DNA from: Turritopsis dohrnii
Taxonomy: Eukaryota; Cnidaria; Hydrozoa; Anthoathecata; Oceaniidae
Assembly (NCBI GenBank): GCA_027922465.2
Contig: BQMF02000145.1
Span: forward strand, 806,001-870,000
Length of the DNA: 64,000 nt
Direction: 5' to 3'
The notes under the pieces were generated by a model. The model ran no database searches and was not told the origin of the DNA. It saw only the letters and a program-made list of their open reading frames with translations. The position numbers and the translations under genes were made by a program. Shown piece by piece: positions 1 through 9,223 of this stretch (position 1 is the first letter of the stretch; each line of letters opens with the position of its first letter).

Positions 1-83
1 ATAATTCAGTAAATCGAAATTAAGTTGGTTGATAAGCTTTATCTCAATCATCCTCCTCCGCATGACATGCATACCACGGAAAT

Positions 84-215
84 AAGTTCCACAAATTTCG
101 TAAAAATCCTTCAACCGCGAAAATCAGTTCTGCGAAACTTGCCCATTTTAACCCATCCAACTGCGAAAATTTGTTTCGCGAAAATTTATACCCGCGAAAA
201 TTAGTTCCCTTAAGG
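84..215. repeat. CGCGAAAAT-rich terminal sequence of a Tigger/pogo-like element
   Basis: Short units containing CGCGAAAAT or TGCGAAAAT followed by TAGTT/CAGTT recur at about 115-130, 162-175, 176-190 and 191-210. Repeated units of this type are common near the ends of invertebrate Tigger/pogo-like transposons. It lies just outside the downstream end of the broken transposase at 339-1090 (minus strand), so it is probably that element's 3' terminal region. I could not find a matching inverted copy, so the element's limits are unknown. Confidence 0.4.
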
Positions 216-338
216 TAGATTCTCAGCTGTCAATTCTAAGTATTCTAAATAGATTTTACCTTTCAAAGCTTAGAGGTCATTTATCCCTTTATCACATTTT
301 CTTCATAGTTCAAATCAGCAAAAGGATCATCTTCGTCA

Positions 339-1090
339 TTAAGCCCTTTCCATTACTTCCATCAAGATACCCGACTTTTTGAAACAGTTCGTAAATGTCT
401 TGTCAGGAATGGAATCCCATGCTTTTTTTAGCATGACAATTGCAGAAAGAATTGAAAATTTGGGCAAGTCACCTTGCTTTTCCAAATTTTGAATCTGCTT
501 TTTAACGGCAACGGAACGATACTTTGCCTTTAAGGATCGGATAATACCTTGATCCATGGGATGCGTAACAGACATGGTATTAGGCGGGAGAATGATTATT
601 TCCACCCATTTGACCTCTGAGACCTCTGGATGAGCAGGGCAGTTATCTACAATCAGTGCCCCTTTTCTCTTTTTGACACCAAAGCTTCGATCAAGTTCTC
701 TGACCCACTCCTCGGACAATTCAGAGTTCATCCAACTATTGTGTTGAGCTCCATACCGGCACGGAATGTGTTTTACGCCTTTGAAGCAACGGGGATTTTT
801 TGATTTCCCAATTACGAACATAGGTAACCTTTCCCCAAACACATTTCCGGCAGCCATTCCAGTTAGACGCACCTTGCTTTTTTTCCTCCGGTGCATTTTT
901 CTTTGGTAAAATGGTAGGTCTTGTCAGGCAAGCACTGATACAGCCCAAATTCATCAGCCTTGAAAATATCTTCCAGTGGATATCCGGACAGGAGATAGTT
1001 GGCAAGGTTGTTTTCCGCAATCATTTCCATGTTTGGGGCAGTCATTTCGTCAGTTACAGACAGTGCCGAATCCAGAGGTTTTTTGGGCAT
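339..1090 (-). pseudogene. Tigger/pogo-like DDE transposase, frameshifted fragment
   Basis: Minus-strand relic of the catalytic domain of a Tc1/mariner-Tigger (DDE_1 family) transposase. The upstream part (1090 to about 870) contains the first acidic motif in the context IFKADEFGLYQCLPDKT. The downstream part (896-339) contains the second, in the context VDNCPAHP, followed by LPPNTMSVTHPMDQGII, the usual Tigger block that leads to the third acidic residue. The two parts are in different frames and overlap at 863-896, at a run of T/A, so one small indel broke the gene. The N-terminal DNA-binding half is absent. In this family the enzyme cuts and pastes the element at TA sites; this copy cannot encode a full protein. 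It shares no terminal repeat with the N-terminal Tigger relic at 6775-7475, so I treat them as separate elements. Confidence 0.8.
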
Positions 1091-1513
1091 TACGTTTTGT
1101 TATGGTTACTGATTACTCGGTTTAGTGTCACCCGAAGCCCCCCTATGGTGGGGGCTGAGGGGCCGAAAATTTTGAAATTTTATCATGCTAGAACGCTCAT
1201 TTATGCTCACTAATTTCATCAATTTTAGAATGCAGACAAGTGGGGGACGTTAAACTCGTGAACCCCAAACACGAGGGTTGAGCGTCAATGCAAAGCTCGA
1301 CTCTCTCAACCTTAACTTCCTTGTCTACATGGTCAAAACAATATTTAAATCAAATGATGTACACCATACATCCCACATAAACAAAAAGGTTTGAACAAAT
1401 AAAAACAGAGAAAGAAAATTATGTAAAATGCTATATCCCATATAATAATAAAACTGAGTCAAAGTCAAATAGACAGTTCAATGTCAAAAACGTTGAATGC
1501 TAATATTTCTTTT

Positions 1514-1993
1514 TTACAAGTGATTGCCACTATCCTTGTAAAGGTCAATAATTGTTTCCCAAGTCTCGTCCTCGAAATCGTTTGGACCAATCAAGTTCAA
1601 TCGCATTAGTCTTTCAATTGATTTGGGACTTAGACTATTTCTTTGTTTTGTTGCCAATAATGCAAGTACGGAGAAACCACGTATTTCATCCTCAGACGAC
1701 ACTTCTATGTCTCCGTCAGATGATTCATCTTCGGGAGAATTCGAATTAATGTCATCGTTCATTTCATCGTTCCCTTCTTCAGTTATTTCCTCGTTTCTTT
1801 CGTCATTCATTTCTTCATTCATTTCAGGAGTTTCGACGACATATTCCTTAGAAATATTTTTACTTTTCATCATCTCGAAAATACTTAGCTGTTTCGATGT
1901 AGATGGTTTCTTTGATTGACAGTTGATTTTTTTCGAGCGATAGGTTGAAGCATTTTTATTGTGGCTTCTTCCTGTTGTTTTTAAGCGACCCAT
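1514..1993 (-). CDS. hypothetical acidic protein, 159 aa
   Basis: Uninterrupted minus-strand reading frame from ATG (1993) to stop. The N-terminus is basic (MGRLKTTGRSHNK). The middle (about residues 55-100) is a Glu/Asn/Asp-rich stretch with imperfect repeats of the type EEMNDERNEE. The C-terminal third looks like a folded helical segment (SPKSIERLMRLNLIG). I do not recognise a family. A basic start followed by an acidic low-complexity tract is seen in nuclear proteins and in transposon accessory proteins. It lies between a Tigger relic and an FGF-like exon, so either a host gene or an element-encoded protein is possible. No splice sites are needed to explain it. Confidence 0.35.
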   Translation of the reverse strand: MGRLKTTGRSHNKNASTYRSKKINCQSKKPSTSKQLSIFEMMKSKNISKEYVVETPEMNEEMNDERNEEITEEGNDEMNDDINSNSPEDESSDGDIEVSSEDEIRGFSVLALLATKQRNSLSPKSIERLMRLNLIGPNDFEDETWETIIDLYKDSGNHL

Positions 1994-2383
1994 AGTTTAT
2001 AAAGATCTGGTCACTTCTTCCTTGCTTCACGAACTTTATTGCCATCTATTTACAGTTTAAAATAGAACTCAACACTACATCGTAGTAATAAAAAATATGA
2101 TATAATATTTTTAAGTCTGTCGAATAAAAAAAGACGGTACAATGGAGAGAATTATTCTTTTTTATTTATAGAATTTGATTTTTCTTAAAATAGAATGTTT
2201 ATGTGCGTATTCTTATGCCAATAAATGAACTGGTGGTTGTAATTTTTCAAAACAGACAGTAAAACGGGATGCATTAACTTATGTTTTTTAAGAGATAATT
2301 TTAAGAGGTTTTAAATGCGTTAGAAGTCTCGTAAGGAATAGTTCGAAAATTTGAAATACGTTAGAAGTGTTACACTGTAAGCA

Positions 2384-2564
2384 CTATAAATGCATTTTAC
2401 GTTGTATTTCTAAGAATAATCGAACAGTATAATAAATACAAGTTGAATCAGAAACAGCAAATGAGCTTTTGAAAAAAAATCTTTTACTCCTCTTATATTT
2501 TTTGGGCACATTTTTTGGGCGCCCATAGCGGTTCAACGCTATGAAAACCCCTCTGGATTCGCCC
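2384..2564 (-). CDS. FGF-like terminal exon (partial gene)
   Basis: Minus-strand exon with a plausible acceptor (CTGTCAG at about 2570-2565) running to a stop at 2384. It reads ESRGVFIALNRYGRPK, then a basic stretch VPKKYKRSKRFFFK. This resembles the C-terminal beta-trefoil strands of fibroblast growth factors, where (Y/F)(V/I)ALN-(K/R)-x-G-x-P(R/K) is followed by basic residues and a short aromatic strand. FGFs are secreted ligands that activate receptor tyrosine kinases with heparan sulphate. The exon would supply only the last strands; upstream exons should lie at higher coordinates on the minus strand but I could not find them by eye, and a hAT element at 3073-6638 lies between. The tail after the FGF-like part (about 28 residues, SSFAVSDST onward) has no clear counterpart. 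A Tigger-style basic protein is less likely. Confidence 0.5.
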
Positions 2565-2653
2565 CTGACAGACTTCACTTCACCCGCAATCATTTTGAAG
2601 GAAACTCCGGATTTTTAAAAAAAAAATTGAGAAAGTTTTACTAATCTTTACAG

Positions 2654-3073
2654 TGTTACAAATCATTCTCTTTTCTAAGTTTATCTTTGCGTGGCACAAT
2701 CACGGAACCGGTTACTATCCCATCAATCAAAGATATACTCTCTCTTGAAGAAATTCCATTGATTTTGGAAAAGTGCTTTAGCATGGATGCTTTTGTTATG
2801 GGTCATCATGTGTACAAAGAAACTTGGACTCCATCATTTGGTGAGAAGTTAGACATATCTATGCAGCCTGACAATGCCAAAGACAATGCAGTTGCAGTTT
2901 ATCACAATGGAAAAGAAGATGTCATTAGCCGCCTTCCTATCGGTAATTCAGGGAAATTTCCAAAGACAATATTTTATTTTCTGAAAGCGTCTCAGGGAAA
3001 TCAATGTCAAGTTGTTGTAACAGCAAATATTGTAAATAAAAATGATGGTTTGGGGATGAAGGTTCCATTTTGC
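2654..3073 (+). CDS. HIRAN-like domain exon, end split by a hAT insertion
   Basis: Open frame from a splice-acceptor-like site (TAATCTTTACAG, ending 2653) into the hAT element. The core GHHVYKETWTPSFGEKL, QPDNAKDNAVAVYHNG and the strand QCQVVVTANIV match the small HIRAN-like proteins that are numerous in some invertebrate genomes: a GHxVYKE start, the PDNxxDxxAVAV motif and a terminal KVPx. HIRAN domains bind DNA ends or modified DNA in helicases such as HLTF; the role of the stand-alone forms is not known. No in-frame ATG is seen in this exon, so the start should be in an upstream exon. The hAT inserted exactly at the stop: with the element and one ATTTTG copy removed, the codon after KVPF becomes TGA. 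With the element present the frame runs about 53 residues into its terminal repeats. Confidence 0.55.
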
Positions 3074-3429
3074 AGGGTGGCCACTGGTCCTGGAAAGTCC
3101 TGGAAAGTCCTGGAAAGTCCTGGATTCGATTTTAGTCCTGGAAAAAGGTCCTGGAAAACTAGTTTTTTGAGCAAAAGTTTTGGAAAAGTCCTGGAAAACG
3201 ATTTTTTGTTATTTTGTTTAAGTCAAGCATAATTAGACTATTAGTTTTCTTTATTAGTTTTCCGCTTAGCTATTTTATCGGTTAATATTTTGAGTATCAT
3301 TTCTATAACCCTTCTCGTCTCTTTTTTGCCTTTCGTGTGCTTTGAATTTTCTTTGTTTGTTTTCTTTTTGGTAATAAAGAATAGTATAATATTTGGATAA
3401 TCTTATTTTCGTTTTAGACAGGATAGAAA

Positions 3430-6041
3430 ATGTCAGCTAAAAATAAATGTATCTTTAATGAATCCTGGCTCAGTGACTCTAGATTTTCTCAGTGGTTAAA
3501 GAGGAGTGGTAATAGTACTAAAGCTCGTTGTAGTTATTGCCAAAAGGACTTTGATATATCCAATATGGGAATTGCAGCATTAACAAGTCATGCAAGTGGT
3601 AAAAAGCATAGTGATATTTGTAATTCAAGACAATCGAATTCAGGAGCATTTTTTTTTCAGAAAAATACATTTGGACAGAAACAGTCATCAGAGCAGAACG
3701 AGAAATTGGAGCAGAAAGAATCAGTTAAGTCAAGAACTGTAAAAAGTATGATAGTACCAGCTAGCACATTAAGAGCAGAAGTGTTTTGGAGCTTAAAAGT
3801 TGTTTCAAGTCATTTTTCTCTCAGGTCATGTCTCGGACTGAATGATCTTTTTAAAGCCATGTTTATAGACTCTGAAATCGCTAAATCTTTTCAACTTAGC
3901 AAAACTAAATGTGGCTATCTCATAACTTATGGACTCGCACCGTATTTTAAAAATATATTATTAAAATCAATAAAATCTTCAGATTTTTTTGTCTTATCAT
4001 ACGATGAAAGTTTGAACAAAGTTTTACAGGAAGATCAAATGGATGTTCACTTTCGGTTTTGGGATAATGATAAGGACGAAGTTAGCACTAGATTTTATGA
4101 CTCCCACTTTTTGAAACGTGCGAATGCTGAGAACCTTTTTGAATGTCTTCAATCGTCACTTAAAGAAGTAGTATCAAAAAATCTACTTCAATTATCAATG
4201 GATGGACCGAACACTAATTGGAAAGTCTTGGATTTGCTTAATGACGATCGAAAAGAGAATGAATATGCAACACTTTTAAACATAGGTTCATGTGGATTGC
4301 ATGTGATTCATGGTGCTTTTAAGACTGGAGTGGAAGCCACAGATTGGAGTTTGAACAAAATAATGAAGGCTATGTGGAAGCTTTTTGATGATTCACCTGC
4401 AAGAAGAGATACCTACATTGAAATTTGTGAAGTTTGCAAGTTCCCGTTAAAGTATGATACCTTTTATACTTTTAATAATGTTTCTAATTTATATAATCCT
4501 TTTCTTGATACTAGCATTCTACAAAAACAATAATTTTCCTGCAATGTCAAACCCTTATTAAATGCAACCAAAACAGTACTTAAATTACTGCTCTTTAAGG
4601 ATTTTAAACAATTTTTTTAGGTTTACTTCGAGATCATTTCATTTATTTTAGTACTGTTCAAGATTTGCTTTATTATCTTGTTTTGAGTTTCTTTTTGATT
4701 TAGGTTTTGTGCTACACGATGGGTAGAAGATGAAGATGTAGCCAAGAGAGCGATAGAACTCTGGCCAAATGTAGTGAAAGTTGTAAAGCATTGGCAAAGT
4801 TTATGTAAAAGCAAGCGCCCAAAGAATGCTTCATATGAATTATTAGTAAAGCACCATCTAGATAAATATGTCCCACTGCAGATGCAATTTTTTCAAGATA
4901 TTGCCTCACAACTGAAAGTTTTTTTGGAAGTCTTTCAAACAAACAACCCAATGGTGCCATTCCTTGAGGGTTCTCTTGTTGATATTTTTCAATCTTTAAT
5001 GAAAATGGTTGTTAAACCTGATGTTCTTCAAGAGGCAAATACGAGCCAAAAATTAGTCAATCTGGATTTGTCAAAATCATCAAATCTAGTTGCATGTGAA
5101 TTGATAAAGCTTCCGACTGCCACTAAAGCAATGTTATCTACTGCCAGCTTCAGTACTGATCAAAATAAACCATTGTTTAAAAAAAATTGTAAGTCAATGG
5201 TCGTTGCAATGATAGTTAAGTTGCAGGAACGGAGTCCTTTGAAGTATGGTCTCGTTCGATTTGCCTCCTCATTATCACCTGAAGTTATGATCAGCAAACG
5301 AAAGAGATGTGTTGATTTCTTTGATAAAATAGTTGATGGTTTATACAAAGCTGCTTGGATTTCATCTAAAGAAGCTGATGAGGCTAAGAGGCAGTATTTT
5401 AAATTTTTGGATCTAGCTCATAGTGAACTTAAAGATGAGTTTTTACTTTATGACCAAAAGAAGATTCGGCTTGATCATTTTTTCGTAAATTTATGACTGG
5501 AAACGCATCCTACAAGCACTGCTGGAAAATCATTAAGTTGGTGCTCACTCTATCCCATGGGCAAGCTGCTGTGGAAAGGGGGTTCTCTGTTAATAAGGAA
5601 GTCCTTGTGGAAAACTTGAAAGAACTTTCTTTGGTAAGTCAAAGACAAGTAGGAGATTACTTGCAGTATATTGACAAACCAATCTCGGAAGTCCCCATCC
5701 CTAATGAACTCCTGAAAAGTTGCAAGTTGGCTCATTCTCGATATGTAGCTGCTTTAGAGAAGCAGAAAGATCAAGCTGTCCAGGAGACCAAAAAACTTAA
5801 AAGAAAATTGAAAAGAGAAGAGATCGCAAATGTCAGAGAAAAAAAAAGAATTCTTGAATCAACAATCCAATCAATGGAAAACGACATTGTAACTTACAGT
5901 TTAGCTGCTGAAAAGGAACAGAAATTAGAACTTTTAAGCAAAGCTAATGCATTTCGCAATAACGTTAAAGAAAAGAAAAAAACACTATCTGATCTCGAGG
6001 AAGTCTTTACTAAGCTGACAGAAGAAGAGCAAAACATTTAA
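3430..6041 (+). pseudogene. hAT-family transposase with BED-like finger, one frameshift
   Basis: Exon 1 runs from ATG 3430 to 4451, then an intron 4452-4703 (donor GTATGA, acceptor TTTGATTTAG), then 4704 to 6041. The N-terminus is a BED-type zinc finger (CSYCQKDFDISNMG, then HASGKKH). Later blocks typical of this hAT branch are SYDESLNK, MDGPNTNWKVLD, FCATRWVEDEDVA across the splice junction, and the C-terminal dimerisation block LTLSHGQAAVERGFSVNK. A Lys/Glu-rich coiled coil ends the protein. Near 5493 the frame shifts by one base (FFVNL stop, continuing as TGNASYKHCW in the other frame), so the otherwise near full-length protein (about 785 residues) is broken once. It would catalyse cut-and-paste of the 3073-6638 element. 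Confidence 0.85.
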
Positions 6042-6484
6042 ATGCTGCTCAAACTGTTAATATTCTGCTTATTGTTTTTTTCTGTTATAGCTAACAATGT
6101 TCTACTTCACAAGTGTATTCTTTGATATTTGAAACTTATGTTCTCTATTCGTACAACGCTATGTTCTGAAATAATGGTTACCATATTCTGCTTGCAAGTA
6201 AAAGGTTCTGTTTTGCGTTCGTTCTTGCTTTAAGAGCAAAGAGTCTTTCTGATTAATTTCTTCACTTAGTTAAAGTTGTATATATAAAGTAATTTTTCCA
6301 AGTTTCTAAAAATATAAGTTTATTTATAATCTGGATCATAGTGTAAACAAAGTATGTTTCTCCTATTTATGTACCTTTGTGGTCAAATGTTGATACAAGA
6401 TATATTAGTTTATTTTGTTATTTATTTTGTTAGTTCTTTTGTGCATTATGTTGTATATATGAAAGTTCTGTACCGTAGCTTTTA

Positions 6485-6490
6485 AATAAA
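6485..6490 (+). terminator. poly(A) signal of the hAT transposase gene
   Basis: AATAAA about 440 bases after the transposase stop and inside the right end of the element. It is the only canonical hexamer in the 3' part of the element. Confidence 0.4.
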
Positions 6491-6774
6491 GAAAACTTGT
6501 TGATGTTAAACGCAAGATAATTTAATTCCTTTTATTGCCAGATCATCTGAATGGATGTCCTGGAAAAACTATAAAATGTCCTGCAAAAGTTCTTGAAAAG
6601 TCCTGGAATTCAGTCTTAAATATGGAGTGGCCACCCTGATTTTGATTAATATTTACAGCGGAAGAAAAGTACATCAATATTATTAAAGAAAAACTACCAA
6701 ATCTGTTGTAAATCATTTGATTATTAATTGACTTTAACAGTGTAGAGTATAGTAAAAAAACCAACCAACCAACC

Positions 6775-7475
6775 TCTGTTTCCATTTTTGCAACCATCCA
6801 TCTGAAGCTTGAAATTTTTCAGCCTTAAGTTCCCCTGCAAAGTACAAGGCTTTTTCCTTGATTAACATACTGTTGACATTCAATGTTTTCTGTACGCATT
6901 TTTGTAAACCACCGAAGCACAGCTTGATTTACTTGATCGTATGTATCTACCTTAACTCTTTTGGTAGAAGTACTACCTTTTTGGAATGCTCCCACGATTT
7001 TTTAATTTATTCGTTTTCCAAGTAGACAGTGTATTTGATGGAACTCCAAATAATTTTGAAACATTTTTGTTTGATTTGCCTTTTTCAAACTCTAATAGGG
7101 CTTTGTATTTGATTTCAAGGTTATGCTACTTGTGTTGTCTTTTATTCGATGTTGCCATTTTGTCTGGTCCTTCGATCCAACATTTTTTTCAATCTTGACG
7201 TTTTTTTTCAAAAATCAAAACGTTTGAATGAAAATTCGAAATTCGAAAATAAGTTCGATTGACCAAAAGGCCTCCTTACATGACAAGAAGTCGAATTAGA
7301 GAGTGATTTTTTCCCGTCAGGACCTAAAAATGAGAGAGGTTTTCGAATTACAGAGCTTCGAATTACGGGAGGTCATTTATGAGAGTTTCTTAAGGAAATT
7401 TGTCGGTGACTTTAGATTTTTTCGAATTAGAGAGATATTCGAATTACGGAGGTTCGGAGTAGAGAGAGTCAACTG
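6775..7475 (-). pseudogene. Tigger/pogo-like element: transposase N-terminus plus one terminal repeat
   Basis: On the minus strand an ATG at 7158 starts a degraded CENP-B/pogo DNA-binding region. Recognisable pieces are KYKALLEFEKGKSNKNVSK, LFGVPSNTLSTWK (first helix-turn-helix) and a frame-shifted second HTH ending FQASDGWLQKWK near 6785. Stops and frameshifts interrupt it. Downstream of 6775 the catalytic part is missing. On the other side 7200-7475 is the terminal region, with CGAATTA-GAGAG repeats and the end GAGAGAGTCAACTG followed by TA (7476-7477), the expected TA target site of pogo/Tigger elements. The opposite end is lost. Confidence 0.75.
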
Positions 7476-7599
7476 TATGGCTGCCTTCGATTTGTAAACA
7501 GTAAAGACATGCATTTTTATAAGCCTGTCGTTGTCTTATATCTGCAGAAGCACAGGAGGGAAGCACTTAAATTGAGAGAAAAGGGATTAAACTGTTATT

Positions 7600-7704
7600 A
7601 TGAACACTAAATTCCATAAAATTTTGTTATTTGCATCACTTATGATGAACGTGAAATTAGCTAGTGGAAACAAGTTGGCGGAAAGAGGAACGTCACCCCG
7701 ATGA
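7600..7704 (+). CDS. possible 34-aa secreted-peptide ORF or signal-peptide exon
   Basis: ATG at 7600 opens a 34-codon frame that starts MNTKFHKILLFASLMM and continues NVKLASGNK. This is a textbook signal-peptide layout: basic n-region, hydrophobic core, small residues before a possible cleavage site. It ends soon afterwards at TGA. It could be the first coding exon of a secreted gene, but I see no strong donor, or chance. It does not connect in an obvious way to the membrane gene at 9224-13544. Confidence 0.2.
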   Translation: MNTKFHKILLFASLMMNVKLASGNKLAERGTSPR

Positions 7705-8180
7705 TGTTTACAATTACAGTATTTTTAATCAATCTTATTCTCCTTGTTTGTTCTTGTTGATTTGAAATGTATAATGACCAATTGTGGTGCTAAATCCATT
7801 TAGCTGTGTTTTACGTTTGCATTGACGAATTTTGCAACATTATAATTAAAGTTAGCGGTAAGGTGAGAAGGCAGTCTAATGATATTGATTCATTGTTCTT
7901 AATAATAAATTGAAAAATGTTTATGACAAGGAACACCTTTTTAACAAACTTAAACCTTTAACTTAAACCTAAAAAGAGGTTAAAAAATAAGGAACCAGGG
8001 GTAATACAGTATTTGAATTTGGGCGACGCTAGTGATGCTATTTATCCTCTTGTTACGCATATTAATTTTTGCGTAGCTCGGGCAGTAATGTTTGCACATA
8101 CTTATATTTGTACTGAGATGGTATAGAGCATGAGTAATAAAGGGAGAGAATAGATACTTTTTGTATTTTTAGCACTTATT
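7705..8180. other. intergenic, no gene seen
   Basis: AT-rich sequence without coding features. It may contain degraded 5' parts of the Helitron-like unit that ends at 8313. Confidence 0.4.
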
Positions 8181-8184
8181 GTGT

Positions 8185-8313
8185 ATTTTTTAATAGATCT
8201 TCCAAATTGAAATTTCCGTCATGGGGTTTGCACACAGGAAAAGCAAATTTGACACATCATTTTCAAAGATAAACTCGGTAAAAATGTTTACCCAAGTTAT
8301 GAGTCTTATAATA
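8185..8313 (+). mobile_element. 3' part of a small Helitron-like unit
   Basis: 8200-8300 matches the 3' part of the unit at 13760-14323 (AAATTGAAATTT-CCGTCA-GGGG, then a CACAGGAAA block). It ends with a hairpin GGTAAAAATGTTTACC and, 10-11 bases later, TGAG, immediately followed by the TC start of the next unit. Hairpin plus CTRR-like end is the Helitron 3' signature; here the terminal tetramer is TGAG. Confidence 0.5.
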
Positions 8314-8780
8314 GCGAGTGTGTCACACTTTTATTTTCGTTGAATTTTACGGTCAAAAAACTCTTAATCGTGCTCATATTCTTAGTTAGGCTAATGATGA
8401 TTATTATAATAGCATGTGGCGTTACGTCAGTTGTTTTTTTATCTATCACCGTGAATTCATTGCATTGCATTCCCAATCAAATGTGACGTTATTGGAGAAA
8501 TATCTCGACGAATAACTGATGTATTTTAGGATTCCGCAATAAAGGCAAGGGATGACAAAAAATTTGGGCCTAATGTTTTTTCAGTGATGCAGCTATGATG
8601 TCATCTTTGATCGATTATATATATCTCAGTAATGGTTGGTCTTAGCGAAACAATCCCATACTTTTGAGTCACGATTTGGTGATTTAATTTTTCGTCACCT
8701 CTCGCGACATGGGATGGCAGGGATTTTACATATCATTTTCGAAATTAGATGCGGTAAAAATTTTTACCCATGATATTATT
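8314..8780 (+). mobile_element. small non-autonomous Helitron-like unit
   Basis: Begins TCTTATAATAGCGAGTGTG (8314), continues with CACTTTTATTTT, a GAATTTTACGGTC block and CATTGCATTGCA, and ends with a perfect hairpin GGTAAAAATTTTTACC (8753-8768) and ATGATATTAT. The order of blocks is the same as in the 13760-14323 unit. It directly follows another unit ending at 8313, so the two are head to tail. No coding sequence. Confidence 0.5.
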
Positions 8781-9223
8781 CCGAAATATATTTCTTAGCA
8801 TCCTTAATTATCCGAGGCTTTCTTTTGTTTTTACAAGTTTTTTTTTCATGACTTTACTCATGGATACACAATGATCTACAAGAGCAGAAAGTCATTGCGA
8901 AATATATCAGTGGAAATGTCTTTTCTATCAAATTGTACAGTTTTGTTTCTTTTTATCGAGTTAAAGAGCATAGTAATTTATCTTTTTTAAAAATGCTTGA
9001 AGTTTCCGTAGAAACTGTTATTAAATTTAGTGTCAGGAGTTACAGAGGAGTTACAGTGGTTCAGAATTAAAAGTTGTGGCAGATGATCAGATAATCCAGT
9101 TAGAAATTTCCCTGATAAGCTTGAGAATGTGGTGACATGAAAATGTTATCTATTTACTGTTTCTGAGGTTGCGTTTATTCTAGTTGAAAAACAAATTTAC
9201 ACGTTTTTCTTTTTTTTTTTTAG

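Larger units (their letters stand above)
3073..6638 (+). mobile_element. hAT-like DNA transposon, nearly intact
   Basis: Bounded by inverted repeats CAGGGTGGCCAC (3073-3084) and GTGGCCACCCTG (6627-6638). Immediately outside both ends is the direct repeat ATTTTG (3067-3072 and 6639-6644). Inside each end are several copies of a TCCTGGAAA(G) motif (about 3090-3195 and 6555-6608), probably transposase binding sites. The element encodes one plus-strand transposase (3430-6041) and has a poly(A) signal at 6485. Canonical hAT elements make 8-bp duplications; here only 6 bp are identical, and extending to 8 gives mismatches. Coherent ends and a nearly open gene point to a fairly recent insertion. Confidence 0.88.
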
